From NCBI RefSeq assembly GCF_002564005.1, contig NZ_PDJG01000001.1, forward strand, positions 2,046,001-2,110,000: a stretch of 64,000 nt of DNA, in the 5' to 3' direction. The notes under the pieces were generated by a model. The model searched no databases. It was not told where the DNA came from and was given only the letters and a program-made list of their open reading frames with translations. The first letter of the stretch is position 1, and every line of letters starts with the position of its first letter. Shown here piece by piece: positions 37,213-45,358 of this stretch. This stretch comes from Sanguibacter antarcticus. GTDB lineage: Bacteria; Actinomycetota; Actinomycetes; Actinomycetales; Cellulomonadaceae. A program made the position numbers and the translations under genes.

Positions 37213-37752
37213 TCAGGCCGCGCTGTCCTGGCTCTCAGGCGAAGCCTGCTTCTCGCGCAGGGCGTCGATGGTGCGCACGGCCTGCGATGCGGGTGCCGTG
37301 AACAGGTACGCCGCCTGGTAGAGCGACGCCTTGAACGCGCCAGCCAGCTTGGCCAGCAGCACCTCGCGGGACTCGAGGTCCGCGAGCTTGATGATGTCTG
37401 CAGCAGTCAGCGGGCGTCCGTCGAGGACACCAGCCTTGATGACCAGCTGCGGGTTTGCCTTGGCGAAGTCACGCAGGCCCTTGGCAGCCTCGACCGGGTC
37501 TCCGGTGACGAAGGCGATTGCCGACGGTCCAGCAAGATCGGCGTCCAGTCCTTCGACACCGGCTTCCTTGGCCGCGATAGCGGTCAGCGTGTTCTTCACC
37601 ACGGCGTACGTTGCGTTGCCGCTGAGCGACCGACGCAGCTGCTTGAGCTGCGCGACGGTGAGCCCGCGGTACTCGGTCAGCACGGCAGCGTTGGACTCGC
37701 GGAACATGTCCGTGAGCTCTGCTACTGCGGCTGCCTTGTCCGGCCTCGCCAT
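37213..37752 (-). CDS. rplJ: 50S ribosomal protein L10
   Basis: L10 anchors the L7/L12 stalk and usually autoregulates rplJL. The 179-residue protein begins [20 protein letters not shown] and shows [20 protein letters not shown] and [18 protein letters not shown]. The leader contains a classical hairpin with a U-tract 68 nt before the start. Confidence 0.98.
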   Translation of the reverse strand: MARPDKAAAVAELTDMFRESNAAVLTEYRGLTVAQLKQLRRSLSGNATYAVVKNTLTAIAAKEAGVEGLDADLAGPSAIAFVTGDPVEAAKGLRDFAKANPQLVIKAGVLDGRPLTAADIIKLADLESREVLLAKLAGAFKASLYQAAYLFTAPASQAVRTIDALREKQASPESQDSAA

Positions 37753-37810
37753 GGCAATCCTTCCGATGGTGGTGCCGCTGGTCTCGCCGGGATCCCGGCT
37801 CCCGTACCGA

Positions 37811-37844
37811 CAAACAAAAAGAGCCCCGCGCAGGCGCGGGGCTC
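37811..37844 (-). promoter_or_regulatory. rplJ leader attenuator (L10-leader-like)
   Basis: On the minus strand a 10-bp GC stem (37844-37835 with 37830-37821, loop CCTG) is followed directly by TTTTTGTTTG, the only classical intrinsic terminator in the window. It lies between the rplJ promoter and rplJ, so it can act as an attenuator, as in L10-leader systems. It would also stop read-through from the CHAT gene. Confidence 0.7.
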
Positions 37845-37974
37845 ACATGGCACGGTCGTCTCCGACCTGCTCTGCTTGCTCTCACCTGCGCTGGTCTCCG
37901 CTCCCTGGCGGAACTTCGATTGGACGGTCCGTCTCCGGGCACGACCAACGACCTGCGGTCTTGGGTACCCCAAC

Positions 37975-38003
37975 ATGCTACGGCACGAGAACCGCTCTAC
38001 CAA
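37975..38003 (-). promoter_or_regulatory. rplJL promoter
   Basis: On the minus strand TTGGTA (37998-38003) and TAGCAT (37975-37980) are exactly 17 bp apart, 28 bp past the CHAT stop. The leader to rplJ would be about 215 nt and include the attenuator. It indicates that rplJL no longer depend on transcription from rplA. Confidence 0.65.
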
Positions 38004-38030
38004 ACCGGGCACCACGCCTGGCCCAGGTCT

Positions 38031-40673
38031 TCACGTCAGGGTGGACGTGAAGCACACGAACGGGATCGGCTCGTCAGCATGAGCACCGACCACAGCCAAC
38101 GCTCGCGCCGGGCTCGCCCCAGCACCGACGAGCGCGTGGAAGCGCGGCATGAGCGAACGCGCGAGCGCGTCCCCCACCGGCTCGACCGACGCGATGACGA
38201 CCCCGACCCCCAAGCGCAAGAGCACGCTCGCAAAACCGAGAGTCTGCCCGCCCAGAGACGGGGTCGCCTGGCCCACGTCGCACGACGAGAGAACGACGAG
38301 AGAGGGCGCCAGCCGCAACCCGTCCAGCTCGTAGGCGAACAGCGGGCCGTCGGCCAGCCGCACCGACGAGAACAAGGGATTCTCCACGACATGGGTCCCG
38401 TGCGTGGCCAGATGCACGACATCGCTCTCGCGCAAGGCCGCGGCGACCGCTGCACAGGTCGCCGCGTCGCCCGAGAGCGCCTGCCCACCAGGCCACAGCG
38501 CGGCGACAGCCTCTGCCTCCGCCCGGCCCTGCGACAGACCAGGTCCCGCGATGGATGAGACCCGTCGCTCACCAAGACCAGCCGCCCCCGAGCCACGCGA
38601 TCCCTCCGCCCGGCTCACGTGCGGCGACACCGACGTCACTGCACCACGACGCGACGGGAACGCCCCCCACGGGAGAGTGATCACCTGGCCAGGGCCCACC
38701 ACGTGGACTTCTGCTCCCTGAGGAACGTCGGCGAGCATCCGCTCGTCGAACCACGCGGCCCCCACGTCGAACGAACGCCGTGCCGCATCGCGCAGCGCCA
38801 GCGGGACGAGCGGGTTGCTCAGCAGCCGAAGATCACCGTGGAGGCGCCGCGTCCGTTCCTCGAGGTCAGGGAGGTCGACGACGGACCGTAGACGCTCCCC
38901 TGCTGTGTCGACCGTCACGAGGAGAAGCACCCCGCGGTGCACGACGAACTCCAAGACCACCAGGTTCGGGCGTCGCTGGACCACCTGCCGGATCCCCTGC
39001 ACGGACAACGGTCGAAGCGGCCGCCCACCAGCGCCCTCCTGCCACTCGTGCTGCCGGATCGCCTCTCGCAGACGCGTCGCCTGCGCCTGCAGCTCCACCG
39101 TCTCACCGACGGTCGCCGTCGACGAGAGCAGCCTCGACCGCTCCACGACCTGCCGCAGCTCGGACGTCAACCGGGCGGTGACCTCGTCGCGAGCCGGCCG
39201 TACCCGGGCGGGGCCACCGAACGTGGCGCGTCCACGCTCTACCGCATCGATCACACCATCGAGGTCTCCTGCATCGAGAGCGGCCTCGACATCCATCTCG
39301 ACGAGACGGACCCCGTGCACCGCGCTAGCGGTCACCGCCTCGACAGAGCCCAGCTGCGCTCGGTGCGCCGCCAGCATGCGCTGGCCTGCGAGCACCCTGC
39401 CCCGGCCCGCTGCCCGGTCGCCCGACGCGAAAGCGATCCGCGCACGGACGATCGCTACCTGCAGCCCGCGGGCGAGCGGCCCGCGCACGGTGTCTGCCCG
39501 CAGGTCGACGACGAGGTCGACTGCCCGGTCGAGATCGCCGCACACGGCGTATGCCTCGGCCGCGACGAGCCGTGCACCGCTCGCGACGTCTGCACCTCCT
39601 GCGCCTCCGAGCGAACCGGCCAGGGCCGCTAGGTTCTCAGCACGCTTCGCCAGCACCACGAGCCGACCGGGGTCGCCTCGCTGACCCGCCGTCACCTCAG
39701 CCAAGAGCGCCCGGCAGACCTCGAGATCCGCGCGGCACCTCCACAGCGCGTTCTTCCGACGACCGAAGCGGCTGCGCGCCGAGCGGGCCCAGCGCAGCGC
39801 GTCGGCCGGCCTGTCGGCTAGCAGCGCACACCGGGCGCGTGCGAGCTCCACCTCAGCGAGGTCGTGCACCAGCCTGCGTTCCTCGAACAGTGCAGCGGCC
39901 CTCTCGAGATGAAGGTCGGCCTCGGTGAGGAGTCCTGCTTCGAGCAGCATCTGAGCACGGTCGAGGAGCCCCACCGGCTCGGTCTCGACCGCACCGTCAG
40001 CCGCCTCCAGGTGTGCGCGGGCAGCGGCCTCTGTCGTCGCCAGCGCGAGCGGCAGGTCCCCCGCCAGGAACTCGAGGTACCCGAGGTTGTGGCTCGCCTT
40101 GTAGACGAGCAGCCCGTCGCCGAGCACCCGTGCACGCGCAGCACACGACCGGAGGTCCTCGCGTGCCTGGTCGAGGTTGCCCTGGTCGAGGTTCAGCGAG
40201 CCACGATTGAGCAGCAGGATGCAGGCGTCCCGAGCTTCTGCGTGGTCGACGAGAGCGACCCCGTCGTCCAGGTGCGCGGTCGCCTCCTGCAACGCACCTG
40301 CACGCAGAGCGAGCAGGCCACGCTGGCCATGGATGGCAACGAGAACCTCGGGCGCCCGGGCTGCCCGCGCCGCATGCTCGGCCGCGCTCAGCAGCTCTGT
40401 CGTGGCGGAGCGGTCCCCGTCGAGCTCGTACCTGCTCAGCGCAGACGACAGCAGGAGGCGCGCACGCAGGTAGTGCGCCCTGCGTCCGGTGGCATCGTCA
40501 GAACCGTCGGCATCGTCCGGAGAAGAATCAAGCAGGTCGAGAGCCGACGACCAGACGTCGAGCGCCCGAGCCGGGAGGCCGCGCGCGCTCAGCGCCAGCC
40601 CTTCGTCCAGACCAGCGCCCACCGCAGCGAGCACGTCCGGGCGTCTCGAGCCGTCGGTTCGTCGAGCAGGCAC
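38031..40673 (-). CDS. TPR/CHAT-domain (caspase-fold) protein
   Basis: The protein has 880 residues. About 600 N-terminal residues are Ala/Arg/Leu-rich helical repeats of TPR type. The C-terminal about 170 residues form a CHAT domain: HLATHGTHVVENP carries the catalytic His (about 758) and LVVLSSCDVGQA the Cys (about 798), followed by GFASVLLRLGVGVVIASVEPV. CHAT proteins are caspase-like peptidases or their inactive relatives; here both catalytic residues are intact. No signal peptide is seen. I chose GTG at 40673, with GGAGG 4 nt upstream, because the longer frame to 41000 runs through the subtilase gene. It is the last gene of the cassette. Confidence 0.85.
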   Translation of the reverse strand: MPARRTDGSRRPDVLAAVGAGLDEGLALSARGLPARALDVWSSALDLLDSSPDDADGSDDATGRRAHYLRARLLLSSALSRYELDGDRSATTELLSAAEHAARAARAPEVLVAIHGQRGLLALRAGALQEATAHLDDGVALVDHAEARDACILLLNRGSLNLDQGNLDQAREDLRSCAARARVLGDGLLVYKASHNLGYLEFLAGDLPLALATTEAAARAHLEAADGAVETEPVGLLDRAQMLLEAGLLTEADLHLERAAALFEERRLVHDLAEVELARARCALLADRPADALRWARSARSRFGRRKNALWRCRADLEVCRALLAEVTAGQRGDPGRLVVLAKRAENLAALAGSLGGAGGADVASGARLVAAEAYAVCGDLDRAVDLVVDLRADTVRGPLARGLQVAIVRARIAFASGDRAAGRGRVLAGQRMLAAHRAQLGSVEAVTASAVHGVRLVEMDVEAALDAGDLDGVIDAVERGRATFGGPARVRPARDEVTARLTSELRQVVERSRLLSSTATVGETVELQAQATRLREAIRQHEWQEGAGGRPLRPLSVQGIRQVVQRRPNLVVLEFVVHRGVLLLVTVDTAGERLRSVVDLPDLEERTRRLHGDLRLLSNPLVPLALRDAARRSFDVGAAWFDERMLADVPQGAEVHVVGPGQVITLPWGAFPSRRGAVTSVSPHVSRAEGSRGSGAAGLGERRVSSIAGPGLSQGRAEAEAVAALWPGGQALSGDAATCAAVAAALRESDVVHLATHGTHVVENPLFSSVRLADGPLFAYELDGLRLAPSLVVLSSCDVGQATPSLGGQTLGFASVLLRLGVGVVIASVEPVGDALARSLMPRFHALVGAGASPARALAVVGAHADEPIPFVCFTSTLT

Positions 40674-40762
40674 GGGGCCTCCGTGGGCACGAGGGAAGAA
40701 CTTCCCGAGTGTACCTACGGGCCGTGCGCCCGGACCAGGGCCCACCCGATGGTCGTGCCTGC

Positions 40763-42574
40763 TCAGATCGAGAGCCCGACGACCTCTGCGACAGCCTTCC
40801 GCCCACGGACCCGCAGGTCCTCCCGCAGCTCGCTGCACGAAGACGCCCCAGGCAGGAGGCCCCTCTCGAGCCCCTGCTCGAAGAGCGCGCCAGCGATCTC
40901 CCCCGCGACGAGAGGACTCGCGAACGACGTCCCGCTCCACACGATGAATCCTCCGCTGCAGCCGTCGGCGTTGATCGTCCGGCGTTCGGTCGGGTCCCAC
41001 AGTCCTGGGACCGCCCGCGACGGCGTGAGTGCACCGCTAATCACGGTCGGGGCCGTGCTCACCATCGACGCACCGACACGGCACGTCGTCACCCACGGTC
41101 CGTCGTTGCTGAAGAGCGCAGTCGTCCCGTCAGGGTTGAGCGCACCGACCGCCACCATCGGAGCCAGGTCGTCTGACGTCTCGCTCGGGTCGACCAGAGC
41201 CACGGGGGACGCAAACCGGTCGACGAGCGGTGCGAAGGCCGCCGGAAAGCTGGGTTTCGTCACTCCGTCGTTCCCCGCGGACACGACGACCACCACGCCC
41301 CAGGACCGCAGCCGGCGCAGGGCACGAGCGAACGGTTCGTCGAACACCTCGTCTTCCGGGCGCTCGTGGTAGTAGCCGACCGACAGGTTGAGGACTGCGA
41401 CCGGCGTGCACCCGTCCAGGCCCTCCAGGCCGAGGATGTGAAACGCCAGCAGCCGGCGCAAGGACAGCAGGAGGTCCGACTCTGCGACGACGCCGGTGCC
41501 CCCGTAGAGCCTGCACGACAAGAGACCTGCCTCGGGAGCGACCTGGCGGACGACCCCAGCGATGAACGTTCCGTGGCCCGCTACCGGGTCGAGCGGGCCG
41601 GTGAGCGGAGCGAGCGACATCCCTCCGATCTCCGAGTCCTCGACCGGGTGGGCAGGCGCACGAAACGGTCCGATCGGCTTGCCGAAGACCGTCGGGTCGC
41701 GGCGGACCACGTCCGGCCCGAGCCAGGGATGCTCTCCTGTCCCCGTGTCGAGCACAGCGACGACCGGGCGAGGCACTCCGCTCTCGGTGCAGGACATGAC
41801 CTGTCCGTCCGGTTGGTCGCGGTGCGGAGCAGGCCCGACCCACGCGACCGGCTGCCGTCCTCCAGAACCTGGGCGGGAGTACTCCCACAGTCCGGACGCC
41901 GGGTGTCCCTGGGTGTAGGGGTGGCCCTGCGTGTACGGGTGACCTTGGGTGTACGGGTGCGACTGCGTGTACGGGTGGCCCTGCGTGTACGGATGCCCCT
42001 GCGTGAACGGGTGGGACTGGGTATACGGCACAGCACCGACCACGTGCTCCAGCCCGTAGACGGTCCCGGTCCCCCAGGTCGCCGGGTCGCGCGAGACAGC
42101 GCGACCCGCTGTCGTCTTCTGCACCTCTTCGTCGATCCGGACTGCTTGCAGGATGTCCCATGCCTCTGGCGGTGACTCGACCCGCCCGTCAGCAGGCACG
42201 AGGGTCACCCCGTACGCGAAGTCCTCGAGGATCTCGTCCTGGGCCTCACGTGAGAGACCCGACGACCGGAGCAACCGAGCTTCCTCGATGTCGCGCAGGT
42301 CGATCTCAATGTCGTAGCCTGCCTCTGCCGCCACCCGCGCGAGGACAGCCAGGGCAGGCTGCTCGTCGGCGGCCAGGCCTGCGACCGGCGCTGGCCCGGA
42401 CACGAGGATCCGGTCCTGGACATACCACGTCGGCTGGAGCGCACGGTCCGTCCGCGTGCGGTACGCACCTGAGGGGTCGAGGAACCTCGTCCGCCACTCG
42501 AGCGGAGCGCCCGGCCCTCCCCTGTCCGCGTCGCCGTCCTTCTGCGGGTCCTGTCCGTTCGAGCTCGCACTCAT
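40763..42574 (-). CDS. Cytosolic subtilisin-family (S8) protease with hexapeptide repeats
   Basis: This 603-residue S8 protease has an intact triad: Asp276 (VVAVLDTGTG), His334 (GHGTFIAG) and Ser550 (SGTSFASP), with oxyanion Asn435 (SAGND). The N-terminal about 180 residues are a unique acidic region. Residues 184-225 are seven tandem copies of Y/F-T-Q-G/S-H-P, just ahead of the catalytic domain. There is no signal peptide or membrane span, so it should act in the cytosol. The ATG at 42574 has GAGGGGG upstream. It lies between the small beta-rich protein gene and the CHAT gene, 89 bp before the latter. Confidence 0.9.
   Translation of the reverse strand: MSASSNGQDPQKDGDADRGGPGAPLEWRTRFLDPSGAYRTRTDRALQPTWYVQDRILVSGPAPVAGLAADEQPALAVLARVAAEAGYDIEIDLRDIEEARLLRSSGLSREAQDEILEDFAYGVTLVPADGRVESPPEAWDILQAVRIDEEVQKTTAGRAVSRDPATWGTGTVYGLEHVVGAVPYTQSHPFTQGHPYTQGHPYTQSHPYTQGHPYTQGHPYTQGHPASGLWEYSRPGSGGRQPVAWVGPAPHRDQPDGQVMSCTESGVPRPVVAVLDTGTGEHPWLGPDVVRRDPTVFGKPIGPFRAPAHPVEDSEIGGMSLAPLTGPLDPVAGHGTFIAGVVRQVAPEAGLLSCRLYGGTGVVAESDLLLSLRRLLAFHILGLEGLDGCTPVAVLNLSVGYYHERPEDEVFDEPFARALRRLRSWGVVVVVSAGNDGVTKPSFPAAFAPLVDRFASPVALVDPSETSDDLAPMVAVGALNPDGTTALFSNDGPWVTTCRVGASMVSTAPTVISGALTPSRAVPGLWDPTERRTINADGCSGGFIVWSGTSFASPLVAGEIAGALFEQGLERGLLPGASSCSELREDLRVRGRKAVAEVVGLSI
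41900..42025 (-). repeat. Seven tandem 18-bp repeats within the subtilase gene
   Basis: Seven in-frame 18-bp units encode Y/F-T-Q-G/S-H-P. Units differ by only a few bases, so the array is recent or actively homogenised and may vary in copy number. Confidence 0.9.
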
Positions 42575-42620
42575 GCGGTCCCCCTCGTCAGTCGTCGTGC
42601 ATCATGAGCGCCACGGTCGC

Positions 42621-42647
42621 GCGGCTCTGCATCGGGCAGAGCCGCGG
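42621..42647 (-). terminator. Hairpin within the protease cassette
   Basis: CGCGGCTCTGC (42621-42631) pairs perfectly with GCAGAGCCGCG (42637-42647), loop ATCGG, 2 nt past the stop of the 164-residue gene and 47 nt before the subtilase ATG. It lacks a U-tract and could lower protease expression relative to the first two genes. Confidence 0.6.
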
Positions 42648-42649
42648 TG

Positions 42650-43144
42650 TCAGAGCTCGATCACCGGTGTGCTCAACGGGGCCCTGTCGCCGTCTCGGAT
42701 GATGAGGCTGACCTGGCCGTGCGGTACCCGTGCGAAGACGAACCGGCCCTCGGCGTCCGTCACGGTCATGTCCTGGGCGCCCAGCCGATGGAGCTCGATC
42801 TCGCGCACCCCCGGCTCCGAGATCCATCCGTCCATGCGGATCGCACCGTCTGCTGGGCTGAGCGAGATCATCACGCTCAGATCGGCGGAGGTGAAGGTGA
42901 TCGTCTGTGCCTCGACCGGTTCCTCGCTGCGCAGCGCGTGCTCGGGCACCCCGATCCGGCGGACCTCCATGGTCTCGGCATGAAGTCCTTCGAGCGTCAT
43001 CACGAAGAGGACCCGATCCACGAGATCGTGTGGCACAGGGTCCACCTGGGCGACGCACGAGCTCAGCGCGGACAGGACACGCTCGTCGCCTGGATCGATG
43101 CACCCGCGAGGGTCGAAGCTGCGCCTGCCGACGTGGTCGTTCAT
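42650..43144 (-). CDS. Small beta-rich protein of the sigma/protease cassette
   Basis: This 164-residue protein is coupled to the sigma gene by an ATGA overlap. An N-terminal helical part (LSALSSCVAQVDPVPHDLVDRVLF) is followed by a beta-rich C-terminus (MDGWISEPGVREIELHR...DAEGRFVFARVPHGQVSLIIR) that resembles carboxypeptidase-regulatory or Ig-like beta sandwiches. No membrane span or zinc-binding anti-sigma motif is visible. Its position directly after an ECF sigma gene suggests, but does not show, a role in controlling the sigma factor or presenting a substrate. The longer open frame overlaps the sigma gene and is rejected. Confidence 0.75.
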   Translation of the reverse strand: MNDHVGRRSFDPRGCIDPGDERVLSALSSCVAQVDPVPHDLVDRVLFVMTLEGLHAETMEVRRIGVPEHALRSEEPVEAQTITFTSADLSVMISLSPADGAIRMDGWISEPGVREIELHRLGAQDMTVTDAEGRFVFARVPHGQVSLIIRDGDRAPLSTPVIEL

Positions 43145-43770
43145 GGGGTCCCCCAGACGTCGTCTCCCGCGAGCAGCGTCCGCAGCTTTGCCAGACACCG
43201 TCCTCGCGTGGCACCGATGCTCCCGACAGGCATGTCGAGCGCTTCAGAGATGTGCTTGTAGTCCGGACGGTCAGCGAGCGAGATGAGCTTGAGCAGCTCT
43301 TGGCACCGCTCGGGAAGGAGCGAGTACCGCTCCCAGAGAGTGCGGTCTCGTTCAGAGGTGAGCACCTGGACATCAGGCGCGGGCTCACGCTCGGCAACGT
43401 CCGGCGTCGCCCGGTCGAGATCGTCGACCAGCGCGCGACGCGCGGCCTCGGCTCGACGTTGACGCACCGACTCCCACGCGGCTCGTCGAGCCGCGACGAG
43501 GAGCCACTGGAGAACAGCATCGCTCTCGCGGATCGAGTCCATGTTGCGGACGAACGCGAGCCAGACGCCTTGGACGAGGTCCTCGGCCACCTCACGATCG
43601 ACACCTTGAGACCGGATCGTGTGCCACAAGAGTGGAGTCGTCTCGCGGACGACCTCGCTCATGAGTGCAGGAAAGCCTGCTCGATAGGCGGTCAGAGCGC
43701 GCGACGCCCGCTCGGCCAGCCCTCCTCGGGCGAAGCCGGTCTCGGACGTCTCGTCAGCGATGATGCCCAC
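43141..43770 (-). CDS. ECF-type sigma-70 family RNA polymerase sigma factor
   Basis: The 209-residue protein has region 2 (VAEDLVQGVWLAFVRNMDSIRESDAVLQWLLVAARRAAWESVRQ) and region 4 (LPERCQELLKLISLADRPDYKHISEALDMPVGSIGATRGRCLAKLR), separated by a short linker, the two-domain ECF layout. The start is GTG at 43770; its ribosome binding site is weak. It leads the four-gene cassette. No classical anti-sigma with a membrane span is encoded nearby, so its control probably differs from the usual membrane-anchored anti-sigma scheme. Confidence 0.88.
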   Translation of the reverse strand: MGIIADETSETGFARGGLAERASRALTAYRAGFPALMSEVVRETTPLLWHTIRSQGVDREVAEDLVQGVWLAFVRNMDSIRESDAVLQWLLVAARRAAWESVRQRRAEAARRALVDDLDRATPDVAEREPAPDVQVLTSERDRTLWERYSLLPERCQELLKLISLADRPDYKHISEALDMPVGSIGATRGRCLAKLRTLLAGDDVWGTP

Positions 43771-43829
43771 CTGTCTGCACCCCCTCGGGCGCGGGTACGA
43801 CCCACTGTGCGCCGATTCTAGAGCTGAGA

Positions 43830-43860
43830 GGTGCGATGCACCATAGGCATCCTCGATGCC
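43830..43860 (-). promoter_or_regulatory. Paired inverted repeats upstream of the sigma gene
   Basis: GGTGC-GAT-GCACC (43830-43842) and GGCATC-CTC-GATGCC (43846-43860) are adjacent perfect inverted repeats, 60-90 nt before the sigma start. They could be operators or leader hairpins. A TAGAAT minus-10-like sequence (minus strand, about 43817) lies just downstream. Confidence 0.4.
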
Positions 43861-43981
43861 GGAAGCTCCTCCGTCTCGTCATCGCGCACCTCGTCGCTGT
43901 CGTGTTCTGGAATCTCCGATACCACTCAAGAGGGACACGACGCGCCGGTGATACACCCGGTGACCATCTTCCGGGCACGCA

Positions 43982-44014
43982 GAAGGCCGGGCCCCTCCCA
44001 GGGACCCGGCCTTC
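43982..44014 (-). terminator. Terminator downstream of rplA
   Basis: GAAGGCCGGG (43982-43991) pairs with CCCGGCCTTC (44005-44014), a 10-bp stem 25 nt past the rplA stop. It isolates rplKA from the sigma/protease cassette. Confidence 0.85.
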
Positions 44015-44039
44015 AGTGCTGTGCGGTAGAGCTGGTCTC

Positions 44040-44756
44040 TCAGACCTCGTCTTCTCCGAGAAGCTTCGTCGTCTTCGACTGGTCCACGGGGATGCCCGGG
44101 CCCATCGTCGTGGCGAGCGTCGCCTTCGAGATGTAGCGGCCCTTGGAGGAGGACGGCTTCAGTCGGAGGATCTCCTCGATCGCGGCGGCGTAGTTCTCCA
44201 CCAGCTGCTCCTCGGTGAAGGAGACCTTGCCGATGATGAAGTGGAGGTTCGAGTGCTTGTCCACGCGGAACTCGATCTTTCCGCCCTTGATCTCGGTGAC
44301 AGCCTTCGCGACGTCCATCGTGACCGTGCCGGTCTTCGGGTTCGGCATGAGACCGCGGGGTCCGAGGACCTTTCCGAGGCGACCGACCTTGCCCATGAGG
44401 TCAGGCGTCGCGACGGCGGAGTCGAAGTCGGTGTACCCGGCTGCGACCTTCTCGATGAGCTCGTCGCCACCGACGATGTCAGCTCCGGCGGCCCGGGCCT
44501 GCTCTGCACGCTCGCCGGTTGCGAAGACGAGGACGCGAGCGGTCTTTCCGGTGCCGTGCGGCAGGTTGACGGTGCCGCGCACCATCTGGTCTGCCTTGCG
44601 GGGGTCGACACCGAGACGGAATGCGACCTCGACGGTCGCGTCCCACTTGGTGACTGAGGTCTCCTTCGCGAGGCGGACAGCCTCGAGAGGAGTGTAGAGG
44701 TTCTCGTGATCGATCTTGTCGTCCGCTGAGCGGTATGCCTTGCTGCGCGTTGCCAT
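44040..44756 (-). CDS. rplA: 50S ribosomal protein L1
   Basis: L1 forms the mobile stalk at the E site and often represses rplKA. The 238-residue protein shows [39 protein letters not shown] and [24 protein letters not shown]. It follows rplK by 104 bp. Confidence 0.98.
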   Translation of the reverse strand: MATRSKAYRSADDKIDHENLYTPLEAVRLAKETSVTKWDATVEVAFRLGVDPRKADQMVRGTVNLPHGTGKTARVLVFATGERAEQARAAGADIVGGDELIEKVAAGYTDFDSAVATPDLMGKVGRLGKVLGPRGLMPNPKTGTVTMDVAKAVTEIKGGKIEFRVDKHSNLHFIIGKVSFTEEQLVENYAAAIEEILRLKPSSSKGRYISKATLATTMGPGIPVDQSKTTKLLGEDEV

Positions 44757-44790
44757 CTGCTGTGTTCTCCTTGGAGCAGTCGTGGTCGAC

Positions 44791-44806
44791 GGGTCCGCGC
44801 GGACCC
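44791..44806 (-). promoter_or_regulatory. Palindrome between rplK and rplA
   Basis: GGGTCCGCGCGGACCC is a perfect 16-bp palindrome about 55 nt past the rplK stop and 35 nt before the rplA start. It could form a short hairpin in the rplA translation-initiation region. Confidence 0.35.
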
Positions 44807-44860
44807 TGCCACTTTCCCCGAGGTCGAGCCTCGAGGATCAATAAGATGAGGCGGAGCTTC

Positions 44861-45292
44861 TCAGCCCTCGACCTTGATGCCCATGGAACGGGCGGTGCCT
44901 GCGATGATCTTCGACGCTGCGTCGATGTCGTTGGCGTTGAGGTCCTCAAGCTTGCTCTGTGCGATCTCGCGCACCTGAGCGCCCGAGAGGGTCGCAACCT
45001 TGACCGTGTGCGGCGTGGGCGAGCCCTTTGCCACACCAGCTGCGAGCTTGATGAGCTCTGCGGCCGGTGGTGTCTTCGTGATGAAGGTGAAGGTGCGGTC
45101 TTCATAGACCGTGATCTCCACCGGCACGACGTTTCCACGCTGCGACTCGGTCGCAGCGTTGTACGCCTTGCAGAACTCCATGATGTTGACGCCGTGCTGA
45201 CCGAGCGCGGGGCCGATCGGGGGTGCCGGCGTGGCAGCGCCGGCCTTGATCTGGAGCTTGATCAGCCCAGATACCTTTTTCTTGGGAGGCAT
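44861..45292 (-). CDS. rplK: 50S ribosomal protein L11
   Basis: L11 is part of the GTPase-associated centre. The 143-residue protein begins [20 protein letters not shown] and has [24 protein letters not shown]. The N-terminal prolines that contact factors and thiopeptides are conserved. The ATG at 45292 is chosen over an extension lacking similarity. It lies 66 bp after nusG. Confidence 0.98.
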   Translation of the reverse strand: MPPKKKVSGLIKLQIKAGAATPAPPIGPALGQHGVNIMEFCKAYNAATESQRGNVVPVEITVYEDRTFTFITKTPPAAELIKLAAGVAKGSPTPHTVKVATLSGAQVREIAQSKLEDLNANDIDAASKIIAGTARSMGIKVEG

Positions 45293-45358
45293 ATCGGGTC
45301 CTTCGTGTTCTGACTCAGTAGTTGACGACGCCACATGACGCCGTCGTCTCGCTCAGGA

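Noticed and set aside
40674..41000. 109-residue upstream extension of the CHAT protein
   Set aside because: It runs through the subtilase coding sequence and lacks similarity; GTG at 40673 has a ribosome binding site.
41900..42025. CRISPR-like array
   Set aside because: The 18-bp units are contiguous without spacers and keep the reading frame of the subtilase, so they are a coding repeat.
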